From NCBI GenBank assembly GCA_030536555.1, contig JAUNPU010000009.1, positions 1-41,138 of the forward strand: a DNA stretch of 41,138 nucleotides, written 5' to 3'. Shown in pieces: positions 1-7,587 of the stretch. Position numbers and translations under genes: made by a program. This stretch comes from Eubacteriales bacterium (GTDB taxonomy: Bacteria; Bacillota; Clostridia; Lachnospirales; Lachnospiraceae). Positions within the stretch are counted from its first letter, which is position 1; every line of letters starts with the position of its first letter. The notes below the pieces were generated by a model. The model ran no database searches and was not told the origin of the DNA. It was given only the letters and a program-made list of their open reading frames with translations.

Positions 1-408
1 TTCAAGTTTGCCACAAAATCTGAAAAATATCTAGGCGAGAGGTTTGACGCTTACTATAGAAGTAACATACCGTGTAAACATCTTGGCTGTGCAGCACTTA
101 TTCCGCATGGTCAGATGTATTGCGAGGAATATAAGCCTTTACATACAAAGGACAGAGCTAATGCAGCAGAGCGTGGCTATGGTGCAAAGTGGCAGCGTGA
201 GAGAAGGAAGTTCTTAGAGAGCAATCCATTCTGTGTGAAGTGTTATGAGGAAGGTCATATAACTATGGCTACCGCCGTGGATCATATCATTCCGCATCGT
301 GGAGACCAGAAACTCTTCTGGGATAGGTCGAACTGGCAGCCTTTATGTGAGCATCATCATAATGTAAAGACGATAACCGAGGATAGATTCAAGGAATACC
401 GGTTCTGA
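1..408 (+). CDS. Phage HNH endonuclease, 5' end outside window
   Basis: The reading frame is open from base 1 to the TGA at 406-408. It carries an N-terminal Cys cluster (CKHLGC, then MYC) and the HNH core with DHIIPH, a conserved NWQPLC and HHHNVK, the layout of phage HNH nucleases encoded just before the small terminase. In cos phages such nucleases work with terminase in genome packaging. The first ATG (115) falls after the first two Cys residues, so the true start is probably upstream of the window or in the first few bases. The 20 or so residues before CKHLGC are not typical of the family, so the front may be fused to something else. Base composition is AT-richer than the chromosome to the right. 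Family call is secure; the start is unknown. Confidence 0.85.
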   Translation, partial: FKFATKSEKYLGERFDAYYRSNIPCKHLGCAALIPHGQMYCEEYKPLHTKDRANAAERGYGAKWQRERRKFLESNPFCVKCYEEGHITMATAVDHIIPHRGDQKLFWDRSNWQPLCEHHHNVKTITEDRFKEYRF

Positions 409-716
409 TGGAGCGAGGGTAGGGGGTATTTGAAGCTCCGCAGGCATTAGGCTACAAGACCGGTGCCCCCTTTTCTGTGCAAAATTGCGAAATGAAAGAT
501 GGGGGACATTACAATGCAAATGCAATGTATCGTAATGTTCAAAAGTCGTTGCAGGTATCTTTTTTAGAAAAACTAATAATAATACTATCATTGTAAAAAA
601 GAGCTTTCGCAATGTTATTGAAAAGTTTCATCGTGCTGTTGCAATGTTATTAAGTCTAAAAGTGTTACGGATATAGAGACAAGACAGAGCGAGACAAGGG
701 AAAAGTTAAGAAAATG
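409..716. other. Non-coding spacer; possible packaging-site remnant and direct repeats
   Basis: I see no credible gene here. Bases about 410-475 are G-rich (AGGGGG near 420) with a facing CCCCCT near 467 and an ACCGG between. In HNH-terS-terL phages the cos site lies in this interval, so this may be a cos remnant; that is inference. Further right, the 11-mer GCAATGTTATT occurs twice (609-619 and 641-651), 32 bp apart, and CATTAC/GTAATG face each other at about 508-538. These could be operator sites for the XRE regulator encoded next, or decayed phage sequence. Confidence 0.35.
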
Positions 717-745
717 TTGATTTTTTCTGATGCTACGAATATAAT
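717..745 (+). promoter_or_regulatory. Sigma-A promoter for the XRE-ImmA-PIN cassette
   Basis: TTGATT at 717-722, a 17-bp spacer and a perfect TATAAT at 740-745. It sits about 50 bp before the XRE start and gives the cassette its own transcription, independent of phage packaging genes. Confidence 0.75.
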
Positions 746-795
746 GAAAGTGTAGAAGAGAGAAAATACTTTGAATTATGTTGGAGGAAACGATG

Positions 796-1170
796 ATGGT
801 AAAGGCAAGCGAGATTATTAGCAATAATATAATGAATATTATGAAACAGAACGGAAAAAAGCAGATTGATCTTGCAGACTATCTCGGGGTGTCCAAGCAA
901 GTGATAAGTAAGATGCTTACCGGTGGAAGGATGATTAATGCAATTGAACTGCAGAAAATTTCGGAGTTTCTGGGTACTTCCATGGAGAATCTTGTTAAAC
1001 ACCCAGCAGTGGCTGTAGAAACGAATGCGGTAAAGGCTTTTATGGGAAAGGTGGAATCTCAGGAAGCAAGGGATGGACTTGGAATTGCAGATGAGATTGC
1101 AAATCTTATTTGTTTTTATGCACGTACTCGTGAAAATGCTGAGAAAATGATGAAACCATGGGAGGCTTAG
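796..1170 (+). CDS. XRE-family helix-turn-helix regulator
   Basis: A 124-residue protein with an N-terminal HTH of the lambda-repressor type (about residues 5-65: QIDLADYLGVSKQVISKML) followed by an uncharacterised helical tail with RTRENAEKMM. The start at 796 is chosen because GGAGG (783-787) lies 8 nt upstream; ATGs at 778 and 793 are placed worse. It is the first gene of a three-gene operon and ends 4 nt before the ImmA-like gene. In XRE/ImmA pairs the metallopeptidase usually cleaves the repressor to derepress an element or defence gene, and that is the likely relationship here. The target operators are not identified, though upstream direct repeats are candidates. Confidence 0.85.
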   Translation: MVKASEIISNNIMNIMKQNGKKQIDLADYLGVSKQVISKMLTGGRMINAIELQKISEFLGTSMENLVKHPAVAVETNAVKAFMGKVESQEARDGLGIADEIANLICFYARTRENAEKMMKPWEA

Positions 1171-1174
1171 AACT

Positions 1175-1993
1175 ATGTGCCGAGTTTTGGATAATAGTCT
1201 TTATATTAAAGACAGAAAGAAATATACAAAAATAAGCGAATGTGCAACAAGTTTTAATTCGCTCTATAATAAGAATAATATTATTCAGGATGATATCTTC
1301 AACGTGTTGGAGAATTATGTGGCACGACATGATATGCCCTTTGATATGCTGAGATATCCTATTGAAGATGCCGATTTGTGTGCATGTACTTTCATTCGTA
1401 AAGGAAGAATGTTTGTTATGGTTAATTCTGCGTTGCCATTATCAAAGCAGATATTTGCAACAGCACATGAATTGTATCATATTTATTGCTATTTCGAGGG
1501 GTATGATTCCGCATTATTACAATCTGGGTCAATTTTGGAATCTGGTATTATAGATGAAGAAGCAAAAGAGATTGAGGATATGGAAGCAAATGCTTTTGCA
1601 GCCATTTTGCTGGCTCCAAAGGAGCGGCTTGATGAGCAGACGGATGTGTACAATTTATCATATAAAGATATTTCAGTGCAGACGGTGCTTAAGATAATGG
1701 ACATTTTTGCAATTCCTTATAAGGCAGCGGTACTTCGTCTCTTGGAGGAAAACAAGATTGATGTTAAAGCTGCAAAGAATCTTTTGCAAGTTGAAGAAAA
1801 GGAAATTTGCAGACAAATGGAACTTACGGGAAAAGCTGCACGCTGGCAGGAGATACCTAAGGATTTCATTAGATTTGGAAGCTTACCTGAATTGATGTAT
1901 GATGTGGAGCAGTTGGATGCTGTTCGCGATGAACGGTTAGCAAGTGATAAGAACAGATTGAGTGAAATTATGAAAAGTTTAAGAAAACAGTGA
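1175..1993 (+). CDS. ImmA/IrrE-family zinc metallopeptidase
   Basis: A 272-residue protein with the zinc-binding HExxH motif as HELYH (H98, E99, H102) and the downstream family signature EANAFAAILLAP, whose Glu (about 137) is the probable third zinc ligand. The C-terminal half (about 180-272) is helical and not recognised. GGGAGG ends about 10 nt before the ATG. ImmA proteins cut XRE repressors of mobile elements in response to a signal, and here the partner gene is directly upstream. The next gene, a PIN-like protein, starts 11 nt after the stop, so the three are almost certainly co-translated. What triggers the peptidase cannot be read from the sequence. Confidence 0.88.
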   Translation: MCRVLDNSLYIKDRKKYTKISECATSFNSLYNKNNIIQDDIFNVLENYVARHDMPFDMLRYPIEDADLCACTFIRKGRMFVMVNSALPLSKQIFATAHELYHIYCYFEGYDSALLQSGSILESGIIDEEAKEIEDMEANAFAAILLAPKERLDEQTDVYNLSYKDISVQTVLKIMDIFAIPYKAAVLRLLEENKIDVKAAKNLLQVEEKEICRQMELTGKAARWQEIPKDFIRFGSLPELMYDVEQLDAVRDERLASDKNRLSEIMKSLRKQ

Positions 1994-2003
1994 GGTAGTG
2001 CCT

Positions 2004-2810
2004 ATGGAAATGGACAAAAAATATGCCTTGCTGGATGCTGACTTTTTGTATAAATCACATTTAGCAAGAAATGAAAAAAATCATATGCTGACAGACTTTG
2101 TAATGGAATTTGCGGAGTATGAGTTTTTCTGCCATGAAATGATAAAGAAAGAACTGAGCAGACATGAACTGAATCCGGATCCGAATCCTTGGCTTGAAGA
2201 GAAAATTAAAGCAGGAAAAGTGAAATTGTATTCGGATCGAGAGATTATAAGTGAATTAGGAAAAATATATGGAGAAGAAGCAACAAGCATATATTTAGAG
2301 TTACTGGAAATAAGCTGTGATACTTTTAATGCCAATTTTTATAAACAGTACTATGGTTCTTTGAATGAGATGGAGAACCTAAACGATGTTGAGGCCTTTT
2401 TGGCGGCATTAAAGGATTGTGATGATAAGGTTCCACATAAAAAGGGACTAGGCGAGAAAAAGACCTATGTATTAATTCAAATGATGGAGGTGCTGTACGG
2501 TAATCGGGTGTATATATTCTGTTCAGATGATTTTAAAGCAAGACAGAGTATTGCAAGTTTAGAAACACCGGTTCATTGTATCAGTATCTTAGGTGTATTC
2601 TATAAGCTGATGAAGATGGGAAAGAAAAAATCTGAAATGCAGGAATATTACGATCATTTATCTGCGTTTTTGAAGAATCAGACGGAATATAAGGTTTGGT
2701 CGATATCTGGTCACCAACGAGATAGTGTGTCAATTAAACAAGTGTTTGATGAGATATATGATGAAAAGTTTCAGATGTTGCGGAACGGAGATTTGCAATA
2801 CATAAAGTAA
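2004..2810 (+). CDS. PIN-like domain protein, putative effector or toxin of the cassette
   Basis: A 268-residue protein. It opens with LLDADFL (D11, D13), like the first strand and acidic residue of PIN nucleases, and has a later CSDDFKAR (D175, D176) resembling the second acidic cluster, preceded by a helix with GEKKTYVLIQMME that may give the conserved Glu. The C-terminal 70 residues are unrelated to anything I recognise. PIN domains are metal-dependent RNases, often toxins. ATG 2004 is preferred over GTG 1998 because GAGG lies 8 nt before it. It is the last gene of the XRE-ImmA operon and is followed by a terminator. The PIN assignment rests on motif spacing, so it is moderate; an inactive PIN-like regulator is possible. 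Confidence 0.6.
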   Translation: MEMDKKYALLDADFLYKSHLARNEKNHMLTDFVMEFAEYEFFCHEMIKKELSRHELNPDPNPWLEEKIKAGKVKLYSDREIISELGKIYGEEATSIYLELLEISCDTFNANFYKQYYGSLNEMENLNDVEAFLAALKDCDDKVPHKKGLGEKKTYVLIQMMEVLYGNRVYIFCSDDFKARQSIASLETPVHCISILGVFYKLMKMGKKKSEMQEYYDHLSAFLKNQTEYKVWSISGHQRDSVSIKQVFDEIYDEKFQMLRNGDLQYIK

Positions 2811-2830
2811 TATGTTAGATAGCATGTAAC

Positions 2831-2868
2831 AAAGCCTTGAGGAAAAGAAATCCTTCAGGGCTTTTCTT
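2831..2868 (+). terminator. Rho-independent terminator closing the XRE-ImmA-PIN cassette
   Basis: AAAGCCTTGAGGA (2831-2843) pairs with TCCTTCAGGGCTTT (2851-2864) through a 7-nt loop, about 13 bp with two G-U pairs, followed by a short T-rich stretch. It isolates the cassette from the terminase genes. Confidence 0.75.
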
Positions 2869-2893
2869 ATGCAAAAAATTAAGGAAGGAGGGT

Positions 2894-3369
2894 ATGGCCA
2901 TGGCAGGAAGAAAGCCAAAGCCTACAGCGGTGAAGAAGCTGGAAGGTAATCCGGGAAAAAGAAAATTGAATACGAAGGAGCCAATTCCGGCAAAGGGAAT
3001 GCCTGACTGTCCGGAATGGTTATTACCTGAGGCTAAGGAAGAGTGGGAACGTTTAGCTGATTTGATGAATCAGATGGGTGTTCTTACGGAAGTGGATATG
3101 GCGGCGTTTGCTGCGTATTGTCAGTCTTACGCCAGATGGAAGGAAACTCAGGAGCATATTGATTCTGGGGGTTCGACTTTTGAAACAGATAAAGGGTATC
3201 AGCAACAGACACCTTGGGTTGGTATTGCAAATACAAATCAGAAGTTAATGCTACAGGCGGCATCCGAGTTTGGGCTTACGCCTTCATCCAGATCACGATT
3301 GTGGCTGGTAGTACAAAGGGTAAGGAGCCGGAAGATGAGATGGAGGCATTGCTTGGGGGTGATTCTTAA
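2894..3369 (+). pseudogene. terS: Phage terminase small subunit, P27 family, frameshifted near the C-terminus
   Basis: ATG 2894 follows GGAGG. The product begins MAMAGRKPKPTAVKKLEGNPGK, a P27-family small terminase start, and stays normal to FGLTPSSRS. There the open frame switches to an abnormal Arg/Trp-rich tail that runs to 3409. The next frame instead gives ITIVAG and then EDEMEALLGGDS with a stop at 3367-3369, the expected family C-terminus, overlapping the large terminase ATG as TAATG. So one frame change lies near 3295. A 7-bp loss between short direct repeats of the ATCA type would explain it, but that is a guess. Small terminase recognises phage DNA at packaging; this copy is probably dead. 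Confidence 0.8.
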
Positions 3370-3992
3370 TGGCAAAGGAACCAAGACCAAAGGGATATCC
3401 GAAACTTAAGAATTATAAGCCTTCCCAGTTCATGCTTCCGATTTCTCACTATGACAAGAAGAAAGCAGACAGGGCAGTTACTTTTATTGAGAATCTTTGC
3501 CACACGAAAGGCAAATGGGCCGGAACACCATTTTGGCTGTTGCCGTGGCAGGAGCAGCTCATAAGAGATATTTTTGGAATTGTAAAACCAGATGGTAACA
3601 GACAGTTTCGTACTGCTTTTGTGGAAATATGTAAGAAGGTAGGAAAGAGTGAATTGGCTGCGGCTGTCGCTCTTTATTTATTATATGCAGACAATGAGCC
3701 AAGTGCGGAAGTGTGTGGTGCAGCAGCTGACCGTCAGCAGGCATCTATTGTATTTGATGTGGCGAAACAGATGGTGCAGATGTCACCGGCTTTGATGAAA
3801 AAAAGTAAGTTGATGGGTGCTACCAAGCGCATTGTGAATTATAGCAATGCCTGTTACTATCAGGTGCTGTCGGCTGAGGTTGGTGGTAAGCATGGATTTT
3901 TGGTAAGTGGCTTGGTATTTGATGAAATTCATACCAAGCCGAATAGGCAGCTATACGATGTACTTACCAAGGGGCCGTCGGACGCAAGACAG
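3369..3992 (+). pseudogene. terL: Phage terminase large subunit, N-terminal ATPase part only
   Basis: About 208 residues of a Terminase_1-type large subunit. There is a Walker A variant KKVGKSE (G92-K93-S94) and a Walker B-like VFDEIH (D185, E186). It reads normally to YDVLTKGPSDARQ. The nuclease domain, several hundred residues in the family, is missing. From about base 3993 the frame continues without a stop into serine recombinase sequence, giving a 295-residue chimeric ORF (3369-4256). The rest of the prophage (portal, head, tail, lysis) has been deleted between terL and the recombinase. The motor ATPase half alone should not package DNA. Confidence 0.85.
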
Positions 3993-5159
3993 AATGCTTT
4001 AGATAGTCACAAGTTAAAAGGACTGACTGGTGGTATGAGTGTTGCATTAAAGAATATTATTAATTCAATGTACAGTGAAGACCTTTCGAAGAAAGTATCA
4101 GCAGCACAAAAAGTTAAGGCAATAAATGGAGAAGTCATACAGGCACTAGTTCATTATGGGTATATGAAGAACCCTGATGATGTTCATCGTATTGTTATTG
4201 ATGAAGAGGCTGCAAGTGTAGTAAGAACGATTTTTAATTATGCGAGAAAGGGTTAAGTTCTACCGAAATCGCCAGGCGATTGAATGCAGCTGAAATACCA
4301 AGTATAACACAGTATTATTTGAATCAAGGAATTAAAAGGAATTTTAGCGGAAATCTTGATAGACCACATTACTGGACTGGTTATGCGGTGAGAATGATAT
4401 TAAAGAATGTATCGTACAAAGGCACTTATATTTGGGAAAAACAGATCAACGCTTAAGAACAAAAAGATCTGTGAATAAAAGAGTTACAAAAGATGAAAGT
4501 GATTGGGTGGTAATACAAAACCATCATGAAGCTATTGTTACGCCTACACAATTTGATAGAGTTCAAGATATATTGAACAGTAGAAAAAAACCACCAACAA
4601 GTATTACCGCACCATCTAAAAAGAGGATAAACTTATTTAGATGCCCATATTGCAACAGGAAACTTACAGTTAATGCAAAGACAATTAGTTGTAGGTCTGG
4701 TAGTGTTTCTTTGAGTGAACAATGCAATACTGTTAAGGCAAGTATTGAACAGGTAGAGACTGCTATAACAACAACTATAAATCAGATTGCTGCATATGTT
4801 TTAGAAAGCATACAAAAGCTAATGAAAAAAGACAAATCCTGCGATATAATAGAAGATGGTATTGTATCGCTTCAGAAGGAATTAAAAAGAATTCCTGGTA
4901 TGAAGATGCAGAAATATGATTTATATAAGCAAGGTGAATTATCTGCTGAACAGTACCAGACTGTAATTGAGGAGATATACGCTAATAAGGAAAAATTAGA
5001 AGGTGATTAGCAAGTGAAATGCTTATGAAAAATGGATTTGATCCTGAGATTGCAAGTAAATTTATTAAATACATTGATGTTTACAGCAATTCAAAGGTAG
5101 AAATTTTCTTTGATATTGATGATGTTTTCTTCAACCAAATGATTAAAGAACTGGAGTGA
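3993..5159 (+). pseudogene. Large serine recombinase, 5'-truncated and frame-broken
   Basis: From about 3993 the sequence encodes KGLTGGMSVALKNIINSMYS and then EDLSKKV, HYGYMKNPDD and VIDEEAASVVRTIF, the end of the resolvase domain and the recombinase domain of TndX/TnpX-like large serine recombinases. The catalytic Ser region is missing. Four frame segments are needed: frame of 3993 to 4256; then SSTEIARRLNAAEIPSI and YWTGYAVRMIL in the frame starting 4256; then from about 4432 to 5010 with the zinc-ribbon FRCPYCNRKL and a coiled-coil region; then EMLMKNGFDPEIASKF to the TGA at 5157-5159. An ORF starting at TTG 4432 is therefore a fragment, not a gene. It was probably the prophage integrase, lying beside the right attachment site. 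Confidence 0.85.
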
Positions 5160-5167
5160 TAGTCAAG

Positions 5168-5647
5168 GTGATTAGAGTGCTTTTCGTTTGTCATGGGAAT
5201 ATTTGTAGATCTCCGATGGCAGAGTTTGTTTTAAAAGATATGGTAGCAAAACGTGGTATAGCCGAGCAATTTGAAATTGCATCGGCTGCCACTAGTACAG
5301 AAGAAATATGGAATGGTGTTGGTAATCCAGTATATCCACCAGCTAGGGCTGAATTAGCAAAGCATGGAATTAGCTGTGATGGTAAAAGAGCAGTTCAGCT
5401 CAAGGCGTCTGATTATGATTATTATGATTATCTTATCGGTATGGATAATATGAACATTCGTAACATGGAGCGAATGACCAACCATAAGAAAGGTGAGAAA
5501 ATAGCATTGATGCTTGAGTATGCAGGACTTGTTGGATCTGAGTGCCAAGATCCATGGTATTCCGGCTCGTTCGATGTAACATACCGAGATGTAGTGGCAG
5601 GATGCACAGCATTCCTGGAATACCTCGAAAAAGAAGGTAAAATCTGA
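5168..5647 (+). CDS. Low-molecular-weight protein tyrosine phosphatase, element-borne
   Basis: A 159-residue LMW-PTP, full length for the family. The N-terminal P-loop CHGNICRS matches CX5R (C8 nucleophile, R14), and the late DPWY supplies the general-acid Asp. GTG 5168 is preferred because GGAG lies 11 nt upstream and the product then begins MIRVLFVCHGNICRSP; GTG 5156, overlapping the recombinase stop, is the alternative. Base composition matches the phage side rather than the chromosome. A second LMW-PTP 3' end follows immediately, so this copy seems to have come with the element and may replace a host gene split by integration. Substrates cannot be inferred. Confidence 0.88.
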   Translation: MIRVLFVCHGNICRSPMAEFVLKDMVAKRGIAEQFEIASAATSTEEIWNGVGNPVYPPARAELAKHGISCDGKRAVQLKASDYDYYDYLIGMDNMNIRNMERMTNHKKGEKIALMLEYAGLVGSECQDPWYSGSFDVTYRDVVAGCTAFLEYLEKEGKI

Positions 5648-5787
5648 TGAGTCAGAAAGAAAAATTTTTAAGATTTTACTTGACAGAAGCGGATCCCTGG
5701 TATACGGGGGACTTTGAGGCCACGTATCAGGATGTGCTGGCGGGCTGCAGGGGGCTGCTGGAAGAAATTCAAAGAAATCTCGTCTAG
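5647..5787 (+). pseudogene. 3' remnant of a second (host) LMW-PTP gene
   Basis: An ATG overlapping the stop of the upstream phosphatase (ATGA) opens a 46-codon frame. From base 5686 it encodes EADPWYTGDFEATYQDVLAG and then CRGLLEEI, homologous to the C-terminus of the upstream protein (DPWYSGSFDVTYRDVVAGC) but GC-richer, like the chromosome to the right. The P-loop half is absent. The simplest reading is that this is the host gene's 3' end left after the element integrated, with attR lying between about 5648 and 5695. The 5' half should lie at the other end of the element, outside the window. Confidence 0.75.
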
Positions 5788-5879
5788 GGCTATTCATTTT
5801 CCCGGGGAAATATGTTACAATTTCGTTATATGTTATATTTGCAAGATCGGAAATATAACCATAACGGGAGGACAGGAGT

Positions 5880-7556
5880 ATGGAACGGGAGAGAGAGGTC
5901 GGGCTGCGTAAGCTGCTCAGGATTGTGCTGGTGATGGGTGCCATCTTGTCTGCATTTCTGGTGCTGAGTGTGTCGGCGGGAAGCCGGTTTGAGCTGCAGA
6001 TGGGGCAGGTGGAGGAGATGCCGGAGGACTGGTATTACATAGAGAACGGTACGTGGGTGGATGTGACGCTGCCGGCCAGGATTACGGTGGAGCCGGGAGC
6101 GGAGCTGGTGCTGTATCACGATATTCCCAACCGCCGGTATGCGGGGCTGACGCTGACGACCAAGGGGGCCAGATACCGGCTGAAGGTGTCGATTGGCGAT
6201 CAGATGCTGTATGAGTATCGGGATGAGGCATTTCCGCGCAACAGCCAGATGGCTGACAAGCTGAACTGTGATGCGGTGCTTCCTTTGGATGTGGCGCGAA
6301 AGACGGTTGCGCTGACCTATGAGAACGGGAAGGACGGAGTGTATCAGATTCCCATGGTCTATGTGGGGTCCAGCAGCGCGGTGTTCTGGTATCACTGCAT
6401 GGAGGATGCGGCAGCGATTCTGATCGTGTTTGCCATGGCGGTGCTGAGCATTCTTGCCGTGGTGGTGTCGATTTATATGGGATATGAGCGGATGGTGGAC
6501 TGGCGGGTTCTGGACCTGGTGGGCTTTCTGGTGCTGTGCGGAACCTGGTGCATCACGGATTCGTCCATCGTGCAGCGTCTGACCGGGATGTCGCCGGTGA
6601 CCAATGTGGTATCCTTCTATGCATTTATGCTGATGTCCGTGCCCATGCTGTATTTTGTCCGGAATACGGGAAATATGAGAAAGCATGTGGTGATTGATCT
6701 GGTGATTGACGCGCTGTGCCTCAATGCCATGCTGCAGGGAGTCTGGAATGTGTGCTTTGGCACGGAATTCATCGACATGCTGTTCGTGACGCATCTGCTG
6801 CTGGTGGTGGGGATTCTGCTTACCATTGCGGCAATCTGGAATGAGTACCGGGCGACGCAGGATCAGGAGCTGTTCATCATTCTCCGGGCGTTTGCCATGG
6901 TGGCGACCGGGGGGATCGTGGCGCTGATTCTGTATTGGGCGCTGGAGATTACCTACTACGAGCTGATCTATGAGTTCGGCGTGCTGATCTTCATGATCTA
7001 TCTGATGGGGCGTGTGGTGAGAAATATGGCGGCGAATATACGGTTTCGGGCGGAGGCGGAGATCTATGACCGGCTGGCGCGGGAGGACAGTCTGACGGGA
7101 GTCGGGAACTGGCGGGCGTTTGAGGAGTATCTGGAGGAGATTGAGGAGCATTCGGACACCTATGAGAATGCGGTGCTGATGTTTCTTGATATCAGCAGGC
7201 TCCGGGATATCAATGACCAGTTCGGGCACAGTGCGGGGGATGAGATGATCATTGCCGCATCCCGGTGCATCGAGCGGGCATTTGCGGGAGTGGGCAGGTG
7301 CTTTCGGACGGACGGAGAGGAATTCTGCGTGATCATCCTGAATCCAAAGGGAACGAAGGAAGAGTGGGATGAGGCGCTGAACCGGGAGCTGAGATGGTAC
7401 AATCAGGAGAGCAGAAGGCGTCTGGAATTTATCAGGGGACTCAGTTATCTGCGGGAGGACGGCAGACTGAAGACCATCAGTGACTGGAAGTATGAGGCAG
7501 ACCAGCAGCTTCAGGTAAATAAGGGCTGGCGGCGTGTGGAACGGGAAGCGGAATAG
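5880..7556 (+). CDS. Membrane GGDEF-domain protein with variant active site
   Basis: A 558-residue protein: TM helix at about 14-34, an extracytoplasmic domain to about 170, six or so TM helices between about 170 and 385, then a cytoplasmic GGDEF domain (about 400-540), an arrangement like 7TM signalling receptors. The domain keeps DSLTGVGNWRAFEEY and FLDISRLRDINDQFGHSAGD. The signature is D478-G-E-E-F instead of GG(D/E)EF, so the first Gly is lost; diguanylate cyclase activity is possible but uncertain. GGAGG plus AGGAG lie before the ATG. The next gene, a degenerate-GGDEF EAL phosphodiesterase, starts 31 nt after the stop, so the two probably form one opposing or sensory pair. Confidence 0.88.
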   Translation: MEREREVGLRKLLRIVLVMGAILSAFLVLSVSAGSRFELQMGQVEEMPEDWYYIENGTWVDVTLPARITVEPGAELVLYHDIPNRRYAGLTLTTKGARYRLKVSIGDQMLYEYRDEAFPRNSQMADKLNCDAVLPLDVARKTVALTYENGKDGVYQIPMVYVGSSSAVFWYHCMEDAAAILIVFAMAVLSILAVVVSIYMGYERMVDWRVLDLVGFLVLCGTWCITDSSIVQRLTGMSPVTNVVSFYAFMLMSVPMLYFVRNTGNMRKHVVIDLVIDALCLNAMLQGVWNVCFGTEFIDMLFVTHLLLVVGILLTIAAIWNEYRATQDQELFIILRAFAMVATGGIVALILYWALEITYYELIYEFGVLIFMIYLMGRVVRNMAANIRFRAEAEIYDRLAREDSLTGVGNWRAFEEYLEEIEEHSDTYENAVLMFLDISRLRDINDQFGHSAGDEMIIAASRCIERAFAGVGRCFRTDGEEFCVIILNPKGTKEEWDEALNRELRWYNQESRRRLEFIRGLSYLREDGRLKTISDWKYEADQQLQVNKGWRRVEREAE

Positions 7557-7587
7557 GCAGTGATACAGATGAGGAAGGCGGACTGGG

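Noticed and set aside
4432..5010. Stand-alone 192-residue gene starting at TTG
   Set aside because: It is the C-terminal zinc-ribbon and coiled-coil section of the broken serine recombinase, continuous in homology with fragments on both sides.
5826..7229. Minus-strand 467-residue open frame opposite the GGDEF gene
   Set aside because: His/Gln/Arg-rich composition typical of an antisense frame; no ribosome site or family motif.
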